Virus record (IMG/VR): IMGVR_UViG_3300025128_000074
Span: 1-47,507 of that record
DNA: 47,507 nucleotides
From: a virus
Strand: one strand, 5' to 3'
The position numbers and the translations under genes were made by a program. The first letter of the stretch is position 1, and the number at the start of each line of letters is the position of its first letter. The notes under the pieces are model-generated. The model was not told the DNA's origin. It was given only the letters and a program-made list of their open reading frames with translations, and searched no databases. Positions 32,223-38,616 of the stretch are shown in pieces.

Positions 32223-32443
32223 AGTCCCATTTGTGACATTTTCTGTAAGTAACTATCCATGTCGTGAAAGGCCCGGCGGCGTTTCGCGCGATCCCCCCCC
32301 CCGCCTGCGCGGTTTCGCGCCCGGCGGCGCGTGCGCTCTCTCTGTTTGTCGCGCGCTGGGCGCTCTCTGCGGTCGAAATTGGCACGGAATTGGCACAAAT
32401 TGGTAGAAATACGCTTGTTTGTTAGGGTTTTGGCTCTCTGCAT
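32219..32443 (-). CDS. possible small arginine-rich protein
   Basis: A 74-residue frame, very rich in Arg (RERTRRRARNRAGGGGDRAKRRRAF), ending in an ATGA overlap with the HTH gene. The overlap supports it, but the composition comes from a GC-rich stretch with a run of about ten C (near 32286-32296), where sequencing errors are common. It could equally be a leader region of the early message. Low confidence. Confidence 0.3.
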   Translation of the reverse strand: MQRAKTLTNKRISTNLCQFRANFDRRERPARDKQRERTRRRARNRAGGGGDRAKRRRAFHDMDSYLQKMSQMGL

Positions 32444-32505
32444 CTCGATTGATAGTCTAATGGTCGTCGGTGGCGCTGGTTCTGGCTCTGTTGCTATTTG
32501 TTTGT

Positions 32506-32760
32506 TTATTTGTGGCCCGAAACCGATTGCGGCGCTGTCTCTCTTCTTTTATGTGCTCTATCTGCTGCCAGCCGCTCGGCGATCATGCGGTTCATGCTCC
32601 GGCTGCTGATCTTGTTCTGACGCGGACCCCCAAGCGGCAAGCGCTCCAGCTCTCCCGATGCCATCCGCTCGCGGACAGTCGTCAGGGAGAGGTTAAGCAG
32701 CTTGGCGGCTTGTCGGGCGCTGTACAGTCCTGCGGGGATGTATTCGGTTAGCCTTGCCAT
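32506..32760 (-). CDS. excisionase/MerR-like HTH protein
   Basis: An 84-residue protein from ATG at 32758-32760 (the longer frame reaches 32790). A helix-turn-helix of the excisionase type is at residues about 13-38 (SARQAAKLLNLSLTTVRERMASG), followed by a wing with LPLGGPRQNKISSRS. The C-terminus is basic and polar. It could be the excisionase that directs integrase to excise the prophage, or a regulator. Two other small DNA-binding candidates exist (24275-24481 and 31779-32222), so the assignment is open. It overlaps the preceding short gene. Confidence 0.6.
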   Translation of the reverse strand: MARLTEYIPAGLYSARQAAKLLNLSLTTVRERMASGELERLPLGGPRQNKISSRSMNRMIAERLAADRAHKRRETAPQSVSGHK

Positions 32761-32875
32761 CTCTAATTTGCTCAAAGTGTTTAACGCCATCGGCGTCGGG
32801 CTTCATTTCATAGCCCAAACGCGAAAAAAGGCGCCGGGCTGCTTCTGTCTCTGCGAGCTTTTGAGCTGTTGTCAT
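32693..32875 (-). CDS. hypothetical small protein coupled to the RHH gene
   Basis: A 60-residue protein whose ATG (32873-32875) overlaps the TGA of the RHH gene. The first 45 residues form a plausible charged helix and a short strand (TEAARRLFSRLGYEMKP). The last 20 residues lie over the HTH gene in another frame. Unknown function. The coupling to the RHH gene suggests an antitoxin-like or repressor partner arrangement, but no toxin fold is recognised. Confidence 0.45.
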   Translation of the reverse strand: MTTAQKLAETEAARRLFSRLGYEMKPDADGVKHFEQIRDGKANRIHPRRTVQRPTSRQAA

Positions 32876-33072
32876 GCGTTTTGGGCAATGTTTACGGGGT
32901 TGCCTGTGTTGTTTGCCCTGGTGGTTGTCCGGCTGCGCTTCAAGCGCGTGCGGATGTAGGCGCTCACCGTCCGGTCCGCCTTCGCGGCTTCCCTCTTTAG
33001 CCGCTCCAAATCCTCCTGATCGATCGAAAAAGTGACGGTGATCTTTCTCTGCTTCTCTGCTGTCGCTGCCAT
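32872..33072 (-). CDS. ribbon-helix-helix (CopG/Arc-like) repressor
   Basis: A 66-residue protein. Residues about 9-45 fit a ribbon-helix-helix: strand KITVTFSI, helix DQEDLERLKREAAKAD, turn, then RTVSAYIRTRLKRS. These proteins bind DNA as dimers with the strand in the major groove and often recognise short half-sites arrayed at 10-bp intervals. It is the first gene of the leftward early transcript and faces the rightward operon across a 136-bp region with a strong promoter and the TTAAG operator. It is a candidate master regulator of the lysis-lysogeny choice in this phage, as no CI-like repressor is visible. Autoregulation is likely. Confidence 0.75.
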   Translation of the reverse strand: MAATAEKQRKITVTFSIDQEDLERLKREAAKADRTVSAYIRTRLKRSRTTTRANNTGNPVNIAQNA

Positions 33073-33085
33073 GTCTGGGAGGACA

Positions 33086-33112
33086 ATTAAAAGCGAAAAA
33101 AAGTGAAGTCAA
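33086..33112 (-). promoter_or_regulatory. probable leftward promoter of the RHH gene
   Basis: On the minus strand TTGACT (33107-33112) is followed 15 bases on by TTTAAT (33086-33091). The start point would be only about 7-10 bases from the ATG at 33072, and no ribosome site is visible, so the message may be nearly leaderless. The spacing is shorter than the usual 17. Confidence 0.4.
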
Positions 33113-33143
33113 TAAAAACTATGTAGAAAATATTGAAAAAGTA

Positions 33144-33171
33144 TTGACAGTTTAAGTAGTTCGCTTAATAA
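33144..33171 (+). promoter_or_regulatory. strong rightward early promoter
   Basis: TTGACA at 33144-33149 matches the sigma-70 -35 consensus exactly. TAATAA at 33166-33171 lies 16 bases on. Transcription would start near 33178 and read the rightward operon beginning at 33209. The TTAAG operator (33152-33168) fills the spacer, so a bound repressor would block RNA polymerase directly. Confidence 0.65.
33152..33168. promoter_or_regulatory. TTAAG-type operator in the divergent promoter
   Basis: The 17-base sequence TTAAGTAGTTCGCTTAA has inverted TTAAG/CTTAA arms around a seven-base centre. It lies between the -35 and -10 elements of the rightward promoter and matches the reverse complement of the sequence at 38654-38670 at 16 of 17 positions. 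The direction of the central seven bases is conserved, so it is more than a chance palindrome. Likely bound by a phage RHH protein. Confidence 0.65.
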
Positions 33172-33208
33172 GGGGGCGGCAACATGGTGTTGCCAACTTG
33201 CAAAAAAC

Positions 33209-33664
33209 ATGAAATACGCAATAAAAACAGGCCCATGCGATGCGGCGCAGCTCTTTCAAGCTCGCGCGCACGCTACGGGGGGAAGCGAAATCTTTTACCA
33301 TCATTCGATGTTAAAAAGTTTCAACTACACGCAGGGCGTCAAGATCACCAAGGACATGGCGCGAGCCGATTGGCTGGTGGATTTGATCGCCATCACAGTC
33401 GTTCCGCACCTCCGCAAGCGCTCCGCCGGGTTCATCGGTGGCGATGTCTTCAAGGTCATTCTTGATGTGGATCGCTGGCCGGCACCGGGCGCGCCTGCCG
33501 CAGTGCTTCAAGTCATGGATCGGAACGCCATCCACCCGGCAGGCTGGGGGTCGTGGGACATCGAGTCATGCGATCACCCGATTGGAAAGTGGGAATTCCT
33601 ACTAGGCCGCACAATGCTCGGACAGCGAGCCGTTGAAATGCTTTGGCTACCAAACGAGGACTAA
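33209..33664 (+). CDS. DUF6876-like protein, first gene of the rightward operon
   Basis: A 151-residue soluble protein. It has a FYHHSMLKSFNYTQGVKI stretch near residues 29-46, then ADWLVDLIAI, and a C-terminal half with FKVILDVD, LQVMDRN and HPIGKWEFLLGR. This layout (short Tyr-His motif, TxGV, a hydrophobic WLLD helix and a final W-x-F/L) resembles DUF6876, a family known from phages and mobile elements with no known role. The first gene behind the strong early promoter is a place where takeover or anti-defence genes are often found, but no mechanism is visible. Confidence 0.6.
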   Translation: MKYAIKTGPCDAAQLFQARAHATGGSEIFYHHSMLKSFNYTQGVKITKDMARADWLVDLIAITVVPHLRKRSAGFIGGDVFKVILDVDRWPAPGAPAAVLQVMDRNAIHPAGWGSWDIESCDHPIGKWEFLLGRTMLGQRAVEMLWLPNED

Positions 33665-33667
33665 ACC

Positions 33668-34060
33668 ATGAGCGGATTAAAACTACCACGGACAACCATC
33701 GAAAAATGCAGCGTACGCGGCTGGAAGATGGAGACGCTCACCGACGCTTGGACAATCTCAACTTATCGGATTGCAGGCGGCACGATCCACAGCGCAGCGC
33801 GCGCGCACAACGGGATCACATACACCCACGGAGTCGGCGGAAAAATTACCGGCTACTGCGTGGAGTCGGATTGTGATTGCGAGGTGATCCAGCTCGGCAA
33901 AGAAAAAGCGCGCTGCACGCGCTCCACAATCGAGCGCAAACACGCTGAAGCGCGCACGGAGCTGGATCGGATCATGCACCAGCGCGAGCAGGCAGGAATT
34001 GACCGCGCAGAGGCAGCAGCCGAGCGCGCAGAATCCAGACGCCAAGGAGCCACCGCATAG
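33668..34060 (+). CDS. hypothetical protein with Cys-rich motif and charged helical tail
   Basis: A 130-residue protein with a GAGG ribosome site before the ATG. The first 75 residues are beta-rich and contain four Cys, of which three lie close together in GYCVESDCDCEV (about residues 63-74). The C-terminal 45 residues are an Arg/Glu/Ala-rich helix. The Cys cluster could bind metal. Unknown family. It follows the previous gene by three bases and is followed by a strong hairpin. Confidence 0.6.
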   Translation: MSGLKLPRTTIEKCSVRGWKMETLTDAWTISTYRIAGGTIHSAARAHNGITYTHGVGGKITGYCVESDCDCEVIQLGKEKARCTRSTIERKHAEARTELDRIMHQREQAGIDRAEAAAERAESRRQGATA

Positions 34061-34061
34061 C

Positions 34062-34097
34062 AACCCAGCCGGGCGGGGTAATTCCCGCCCGGCGCAA
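34062..34097 (+). repeat. intergenic 36-bp hairpin element, copy 1
   Basis: Identical over 36 bases to the element at 34588-34623. GCCGGGCGGG and CCCGCCCGGC form a perfect ten-pair stem around the loop GTAATT. It is not followed by a T run, so it may be an RNA-stability or processing element rather than a full terminator. It lies just before the two-gene cassette 34111-34586. Confidence 0.7.
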
Positions 34098-34110
34098 CTT
34101 AAAAAAAACA

Positions 34111-34386
34111 ATGATAAAAATAATAAAAAGCCAATGTATAAAACGCGGCACGGTTCACGCCACGATTGAGATCCACCGTGACGGCTACAAGGCAATCGCC
34201 TTTGGCAAACGCAAAGCGCAGGCCATCATCGAGGCGATCAGGGACAAGGACGCACTCGCGGCGCTGGAGGAGTTTAGCGGCTACGCACAGGCGGACAGAG
34301 AGAGCGCCACACACGCCGCAGAGGCGGCAGACCGGGCCAAGTATAACGACGGTTGGAAAGCCCAAGGAAAGGAGGCCACAGCATGA
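34111..34386 (+). CDS. free GKRKAQAI-domain protein (paralogue of part of 27474-28517)
   Basis: A 91-residue protein. Residues about 13-57 share the pattern HATIEIHRDGYKAIAFGKRKAQAI and LEEFSGY with residues 166-208 of the multidomain protein encoded at 27474-28517. The rest is an Ala/Glu/Lys-rich helical tail. The leader before the ATG is A-rich without a clear ribosome site. The two proteins share a small alpha/beta unit with the invariant FGKRKAQAI segment; the unit is not known to me. They may bind the same partner or nucleic acid. Stop and next start overlap by 4 bases. Confidence 0.65.
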   Translation: MIKIIKSQCIKRGTVHATIEIHRDGYKAIAFGKRKAQAIIEAIRDKDALAALEEFSGYAQADRESATHAAEAADRAKYNDGWKAQGKEATA

Positions 34387-34586
34387 ACAACGCAGAGCGA
34401 GAGCAGTGGGTCAACAACGACGAAGGGTTGTACCGCTGGCGCAACCGCGAGGGCGGGACCATGCGCGATTTCTTGAAGCGCAACCGCCTAACAATTGACG
34501 CCCACATAGCGACGGCGACGGGCCGGATCGACGTGGAAAAGTGCCTCGCGCGGGAGTATTACCCGGCGAGCAGGATCAACATCTAA
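34383..34586 (+). CDS. hypothetical small basic protein
   Basis: A 67-residue protein from ATG at 34383, which overlaps the TGA of the previous gene (ATGA). It begins MNNAEREQWVNNDEGLYRWRN and has helical, Arg-rich segments. There is no motif. With its neighbour it makes a two-gene unit set between the two identical hairpins. Confidence 0.55.
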   Translation: MNNAEREQWVNNDEGLYRWRNREGGTMRDFLKRNRLTIDAHIATATGRIDVEKCLAREYYPASRINI

Positions 34587-34587
34587 A

Positions 34588-34623
34588 AACCCAGCCGGGC
34601 GGGGTAATTCCCGCCCGGCGCAA
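34588..34623 (+). repeat. intergenic 36-bp hairpin element, copy 2
   Basis: An exact copy of the element at 34062-34097, 526 bases away. Read on the minus strand, five T follow the stem after four bases, so it could stop antisense transcripts. The two copies could recombine and delete the two genes between them. Confidence 0.7.
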
Positions 34624-34635
34624 TCACTAAAAACA

Positions 34636-35397
34636 ATGGACAAAGAAACAAGAGAAACCAAAGACAACACATACAACCGCCACGAGACAATCATCACGGC
34701 GCAGAACAGCCAAGGCGACTACGTTAAGGACGCCACGCACGGAAGACCAGAGCTGCCAGAAAACGGCGAGCTGTACCACTACAGCGTGGCCATTCAGAGC
34801 TGGCGAAACGAGAAACCACCGTGCGGTCGCTCACAGGACTGTCACTTTGACGTTCAAGACGATCACACGGTATTCACATACGACGAGGCGGTGAAGGTGG
34901 CCGAGGAACTCGAAACCAAGTGGTGCGGCCCTCGCCTCCTCGATCTGGACGACGCGCAGGGGTCGTTTGCGATGTCAATACCGTCTCCCGCCGACTTCGT
35001 GGGATTCGCCACCTACACAATCACGACGATCATGCAGGGAACACGCGCCGACAACGGCTACCCGATGATCCTGAAACGGCTGGCGGAGTGCGGCTGGGGA
35101 TCAGAGCCGGAGCTGTTCCAGTTTGTCGGCATCACCGCAGCGGTCGCTCACGGCGCGCTGACAGTCCGCGAGGACTACGACGACACCATCGAGAGGGGAA
35201 TCTATTTAGACATCGTTTTCGACTACGCAGAGCGGTTCTGCGAGTGGTTGGAGGAGTGGACAGCGAACCAGCTTGATCCTTGGAACGCGCGGGAGATCGA
35301 CATCCGCAACTTGATGCACAGCGCCGTGGATCAAATGCGGAAGATGGACGACCTTGAAGACAAAATGTTGAGCACCCCAAAGGAGGCAACAGCATGA
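34636..35397 (+). CDS. hypothetical protein, 253 residues
   Basis: The largest protein of the rightward operon. It is acidic and mainly helical. The first 65 residues are polar with a short Cys pair (C63/C69 area, PPCGRSQDCHF). Residues about 110-230 have alternating helices rich in Asp, Glu and Tyr (for example DDTIERGIYLDIVFDYAERF). Highly acidic early phage proteins are sometimes DNA mimics or anti-defence inhibitors; that is only a possibility. No ribosome site is visible before the ATG. It overlaps the next gene by 4 bases. Confidence 0.55.
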   Translation: MDKETRETKDNTYNRHETIITAQNSQGDYVKDATHGRPELPENGELYHYSVAIQSWRNEKPPCGRSQDCHFDVQDDHTVFTYDEAVKVAEELETKWCGPRLLDLDDAQGSFAMSIPSPADFVGFATYTITTIMQGTRADNGYPMILKRLAECGWGSEPELFQFVGITAAVAHGALTVREDYDDTIERGIYLDIVFDYAERFCEWLEEWTANQLDPWNAREIDIRNLMHSAVDQMRKMDDLEDKMLSTPKEATA

Positions 35398-35630
35398 GCA
35401 ACAACAAGAACCGCTGGCTCATCAGCGACATTTGCGTAATGGTAGCGGTGGGACTTTGTTCCCACCGCGACCACTCGGACACGACGATCAGGACACTCAT
35501 CAACGACATGATCGACACACGCGAGAAGGACGGCCACATGAAAGTCCCAACCAACTACAGCCAAGAGCGCGCCGTGGCCAAGGTCAAGAGCCACCTAAAG
35601 AGCTGGAAAAGACTGGAGGCCCACCGATGA
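35394..35630 (+). CDS. hypothetical small protein
   Basis: A 78-residue protein starting in an ATGA overlap. It has a short hydrophobic stretch (SDICVMVAVGL, about residues 11-21), then a His/Asp-rich segment and a basic C-terminal helix (VAKVKSHLKSWKRLEAHR). The family is unknown. The basic tail suggests nucleic-acid contact. It is linked by ATGA overlaps to both neighbours. Confidence 0.55.
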   Translation: MSNNKNRWLISDICVMVAVGLCSHRDHSDTTIRTLINDMIDTREKDGHMKVPTNYSQERAVAKVKSHLKSWKRLEAHR

Positions 35631-35818
35631 GCTTCATAAATAGAAAAGAAACCCGCACCCGCATCCTTGGCTCCGAGAGGGCCAAGGTTGCGGGGTTGAC
35701 GCGCGTCAGCGACGCCTACCTAAACCGCCTTGAATCGGAGTACATCAACATGGTTGACGCCCATGTCAAACGACACCCAAGCAAGGGCAAAACCTTTCAA
35801 CCCTACAACATAATATGA
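35627..35818 (+). CDS. possible minimal histone-fold protein
   Basis: A 63-residue basic protein. Residues 20-62 follow the order of a single histone fold as in short bacterial histones: a short first helix, then VAGLTRVSDAYL (RVS at 26-28, entering the long middle helix), a helix of about 23 residues (LNRLESEYINMVDAHVKRH), then the loop GKT (54-56) and FQP before the third helix. The same order (RVS, a helix, GRKT/GKT, x-x-P) marks archaeal and bacterial histones. The third helix is truncated (ends at residue 63), so the fold would be minimal. It starts and ends in ATGA overlaps. A short helical protein of another kind is the main alternative. Confidence 0.45.
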   Translation: MSFINRKETRTRILGSERAKVAGLTRVSDAYLNRLESEYINMVDAHVKRHPSKGKTFQPYNII

Positions 35819-36213
35819 TTTACCGTTTAATCGAATTGGAGTGCCTACAGAGGGCGCTAGACAAGTACGAGGCCATCGCAGAGACTTTCTTCGATGTACC
35901 CAAGCCCATGCCGCCGCTCCACCGAAAGGGCGGCGTGAACATGGAAGGCGAACACAACTACGGGCCGGAAATGTTCCAGAGCTGCGCCACCTACTGGGCC
36001 GAGCTGCTGGGCCAGTACAACGACAGCAGCGAACTGCTTAATCAATGGAAGGACGAAGACGGCTGGCACGCGGAGATCAGGAGCTTCGGCTTTGTCATCC
36101 GCGTCACTTGCAGGGCGAAGGAAGGACAGGGCCACATGGTCAGCCTTTGGAAGACCGACGGCGACGAGCCGCAACTAATCATACAGGACGAGCCAGAGGA
36201 GGAAATCGAATGA
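35815..36213 (+). CDS. hypothetical acidic protein
   Basis: A 132-residue protein starting in an ATGA overlap. An internal in-frame ATG at 35941 (MEGEHNYGPEMF) also has a plausible upstream sequence, so two products are possible. The C-terminus is strongly acidic (DEPEEEIE). The middle has beta strands (WHAEIRSFGFVIRVTCRAKEG). No known motif is seen. It overlaps the next gene by 4 bases. Confidence 0.55.
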   Translation: MIYRLIELECLQRALDKYEAIAETFFDVPKPMPPLHRKGGVNMEGEHNYGPEMFQSCATYWAELLGQYNDSSELLNQWKDEDGWHAEIRSFGFVIRVTCRAKEGQGHMVSLWKTDGDEPQLIIQDEPEEEIE

Positions 36214-36428
36214 GCAAGAACAACGGCCACCACGCCGTCTCCGGCGACCCGATGATCCAGCATTTCAGCCACTTCACAGAGGACGGCGCGGAGGATCAGT
36301 GGATCGCCTTCACTCTCAACGACGACGGCAAGGTCAGCAAGAGCCTCCCTGTCAGCGCTGACGCCACGACGTTGTTTGCTTACGGCCTCCGCCAAGTCGC
36401 GAGGTACATCTACGACGATGCCAAATAA
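36210..36428 (+). CDS. hypothetical small protein
   Basis: A 72-residue protein from ATG at 36210 in an ATGA overlap. It is polar to acidic (HFTEDGAEDQWIAFTLNDDGKVSKS) with a helical end (LFAYGLRQVARYIYDDAK). There is no recognised family. It ends 11 bases inside a very short membrane-protein gene (36418-36531). Confidence 0.5.
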   Translation: MSKNNGHHAVSGDPMIQHFSHFTEDGAEDQWIAFTLNDDGKVSKSLPVSADATTLFAYGLRQVARYIYDDAK

Positions 36429-36531
36429 ACTGCCCCCACACGCAATAATCGCCGCCGCCCTTTGGATAACAGGGGCGGCGGCTTTCGTTGTCGTCGTGAT
36501 CGCGCTCATTGTGAAGGTGAATAACCTGTGA
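36418..36531 (+). CDS. 37-residue single-span membrane peptide
   Basis: A short frame starting 11 bases before the end of the previous gene. The product begins MPNKLPPHAIIAAALW and has one strongly hydrophobic segment at about residues 9-32 (AAAFVVVVIALIV near the end), then KVNNL. The length and composition are those of small phage membrane peptides such as superinfection-exclusion or holin-like proteins. It is the last frame of the coupled string. Coding is inferred from the overlap and hydrophobic pattern. Confidence 0.45.
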   Translation: MPNKLPPHAIIAAALWITGAAAFVVVVIALIVKVNNL

Positions 36532-36560
36532 GCAGAAACTAATAACAATTGATTGATTTA

Positions 36561-36573
36561 CTTAATAGTTAAG
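36561..36573. promoter_or_regulatory. CTTAA-3-TTAAG inverted repeat before the second RHH gene
   Basis: CTTAATAGTTAAG has the same half-sites as the two 17-base operators, but in the opposite order and with a three-base centre. It lies 33-45 bases before the ATG of the RHH-like gene at 36606. A TTGATT at 36549 may be a -35 element. Suggests feedback by an RHH protein. Confidence 0.5.
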
Positions 36574-36605
36574 CATTACAAACGCCGTAGCCCGGCATCA
36601 TATAG

Positions 36606-36857
36606 ATGGCAAAGCGCAAAAATAAAACACCAGATGGTAAGACTCTTGTCACCATCTATTTAGACAAAGAGGAACTCTTGATGTACAAAAAAAGAGCAGT
36701 TGAACACGGACTAACCCTGTCCCGCTACTTCGCGCATTTGGCGCGGAGGGAGGCGCTGGGAGAGAACAAAGACCTGCGCCTGTACACCGAGACGGACTCT
36801 CTGAAGGTAAAGTTAAGGGAGTCCATCCAGAAGTCGGACAAACTATTCAAACGATAA
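36606..36857 (+). CDS. second ribbon-helix-helix-like protein
   Basis: An 83-residue protein. After a basic start (MAKRKNKTPDGK) residues about 13-48 show a strand TLVTIYLD, a helix KEELLMYKKRAVEHG, a turn, and LTLSRYFAHLARREAL, the RHH pattern. The last 30 residues are a charged helix. It could act as a repressor or as an antirepressor that forms mixed dimers with the leftward RHH protein. The gene follows the inverted repeat at 36561-36573 and lies at the end of the rightward operon. Confidence 0.6.
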   Translation: MAKRKNKTPDGKTLVTIYLDKEELLMYKKRAVEHGLTLSRYFAHLARREALGENKDLRLYTETDSLKVKLRESIQKSDKLFKR

Positions 36858-36865
36858 AAAAATAA

Positions 36866-37201
36866 ATGAAAGACGAGATCGACGGCATGACAAGGGGCGT
36901 CGTGACGGTTCTTGAGAACCAGATCGACGCCGAAACCAACATCCAAAGCAATTGTCGCTACATTAAAATCGTTACCACAATCTGCTGTATAACCACCCTA
37001 TCCTCGCTCGCCTGCGGGTTCTTTTGGCACGCGCGAGTGCAGGAACTGGCCAAGGAACACGCCGAGTCGGTTTATCTAAAAACAGTGATCGCTGGACTTG
37101 AAGCAGAAGTTGATATTACCAAATGGCTTTGTCAACGATGTCAACCACAGATGCACGATTGGCTCCTCCAAACCGGGCAAACGCCGATGGTGAAAAATTA
37201 A
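36866..37201 (+). CDS. membrane protein with one span
   Basis: A 111-residue protein with a hydrophilic N-terminus (about 33 residues), one hydrophobic span (about residues 34-54, including VTTICCITTLSSLACGFFW), and a C-terminal part with a charged helix and a CQRCQP pair of Cys. The leader is A/T-rich without a ribosome site. It could be a superinfection-exclusion or lysogenic conversion protein; nothing else supports that. A terminator-like hairpin follows directly. Confidence 0.55.
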   Translation: MKDEIDGMTRGVVTVLENQIDAETNIQSNCRYIKIVTTICCITTLSSLACGFFWHARVQELAKEHAESVYLKTVIAGLEAEVDITKWLCQRCQPQMHDWLLQTGQTPMVKN

Positions 37202-37224
37202 GGCCGGGGAATTGCGCCCCGACC
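37202..37224. terminator. hairpin between convergent genes
   Basis: An eight-pair stem (GGCCGGGG with CCCCGACC, one mismatch) around the loop AATTGCG. Rightward it is followed by CCTTTGC and leftward by TTAATTTTTC. It can serve as a terminator for the rightward operon and the integrase gene, stronger in the leftward direction. Confidence 0.55.
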
Positions 37225-37247
37225 TTTGCAAGTGCTGTCGCTGGAGC

Positions 37248-38534
37248 TTATGAGGCTTCAGCGGCAGTTTGCGTTTTAGAGCCGTAGTCGTACATGACCG
37301 GCTTGGGCGTGGAGGGCATGACGTAGCGCTTTGTCGTCTTAATGTCTCGGTGACCCAGCGCATTCATCACATCGATCGTGTTGTTGAACTGATTGACCCG
37401 CGTCGCGAATATCTTCCGCAGCTCATGTGCCTTCTGGCGGCGCGTCCAGCCGTGGGTTTTCATATATTTACCAAGAGCAGTAAAACCTCTGCAAGCGGTC
37501 TTGCCCTCATTCCGATCCCCAAAATAACCCTTGTCGCCCGGCACGATATGACCCGGCCCCTGCTGGCCCTTTGGAACCACAAAGTCGTCACCGCCCATCG
37601 GCCAGCCGCGCTTGAGCGCTTCACGCTGCAAGTCGGCCTTCAGCTCCTCCGGCACGGCGATCCGACGCTCGGACTTGCCCTTCGTCATGTGATCCGACTC
37701 AATTCTCGTCACGATGTAAAGCTGGCCATCCTCCACGATGAACCAGCCCCAGCGCATCGCCAAAACCTCACCCTTCCTCAACCCGGCATAGCTGCACAAT
37801 TTGAAACAGAACCAAGTGCGTGGTGTGGACACCAGCAGTGAGTCGGCGTTGGCCCAGATCGCATCAACGACCTTCTCATCAGGGAGCGTGTATTTCTCCT
37901 TCGACAGAACCGGCATCAACGGAGTCTCTTTCAAATCCTTGAGCGCCGGGATATTCAAGCCAGCATAAATCTTCTTCTTAACCGTCTTGCGGCTGAACAC
38001 GCCGCGCGCGCACCGCAGCCTGTTGTTGATCGTCTCATGCACCGAGTCCTTGGCCTTCATGTCATTTTTAACAGGCTTCAGCATGGCGCTCATCCACTTA
38101 TTTATCGTCTTCGCGTTCAGCACCGAGAGGGGCAGCGCGTGAATCTGCGCGACCTTCTCCGGCGTCGCCGTCTCGTCAGGTGACAGGATGCCCGTCCCAA
38201 CCCCCGCGATCTTGTAAAGGCCGGAGAGGTAGCCCGACAGAGTTGTATCCGCGAGCGGCAGCAACTCCTGATTTGCTTTGAGCACAGCCACGACCTGACC
38301 GATCGTCGCCCAGTTCCCGCTCGCCGCCTTCGTCTCGGTGACGGCCTCCCACTTGCCAGCCAGCGCCGCCTCAAAGACCGGGTTAGCCAACTTCTCCGCC
38401 TCCTCCTGATTAGAGACGCCCAGCGCCTGACGGATGCGCTCCCCGTTGAACATCATGTTGATCGACCAGTTCTTTCCCCGGCGACGGAGAGTGATCGAGT
38501 GTCCCTTGTGCTTGTAGATATGCTTGTTTTTCAT
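37248..38534 (-). CDS. int: tyrosine-type integrase
   Basis: A 428-residue site-specific recombinase that inserts the phage genome into the host chromosome. The N-terminal part (about residues 1-70) is an arm-type DNA-binding domain with basic strands (KGHSITLRRRGKNWSI). A core-binding domain follows, and the catalytic domain carries Arg 253 in GLRKGEV, a beta-hairpin Lys near 285-287, His-x-x-Arg 370-373 in HELRKIF, His 395 in LGHRDIK and the nucleophile Tyr 404 in RYVMP. All catalytic residues are present. The gene reads toward a bidirectional hairpin and its start side faces the tRNA fragment and the repeat cluster at 38543-38850. It presumably integrates into a tRNA-Thr gene. Confidence 0.92.
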   Translation of the reverse strand: MKNKHIYKHKGHSITLRRRGKNWSINMMFNGERIRQALGVSNQEEAEKLANPVFEAALAGKWEAVTETKAASGNWATIGQVVAVLKANQELLPLADTTLSGYLSGLYKIAGVGTGILSPDETATPEKVAQIHALPLSVLNAKTINKWMSAMLKPVKNDMKAKDSVHETINNRLRCARGVFSRKTVKKKIYAGLNIPALKDLKETPLMPVLSKEKYTLPDEKVVDAIWANADSLLVSTPRTWFCFKLCSYAGLRKGEVLAMRWGWFIVEDGQLYIVTRIESDHMTKGKSERRIAVPEELKADLQREALKRGWPMGGDDFVVPKGQQGPGHIVPGDKGYFGDRNEGKTACRGFTALGKYMKTHGWTRRQKAHELRKIFATRVNQFNNTIDVMNALGHRDIKTTKRYVMPSTPKPVMYDYGSKTQTAAEAS

Positions 38535-38542
38535 GTTTTTTA

Positions 38543-38565
38543 GTGTGTCACTTTTGTGTCAATTT
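38543..38565. repeat. integrase arm-like repeat, copy 1
   Basis: GTGTGTCACTTTTGTGTCAA plus three bases matches 38828-38850 at 20 of 23 positions in the same direction. The two copies lie 285 bases apart on either side of the tRNA fragment. GTGTCA-type cores also occur at 38638 and 38897. This is the usual layout of tyrosine integrase arm-type sites. Confidence 0.55.
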
Positions 38566-38616
38566 CGAGGGCGATGGAGTGTTCTTTCTGGTTCTTACTA
38601 CATCGCTTCTGAAGAG

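Noticed and set aside
33184-33465. A 93-codon plus-strand frame starting at ATG 33184
   Set aside because: It lies in another frame over the DUF6876-like gene, is rich in Arg/His and lacks any motif.
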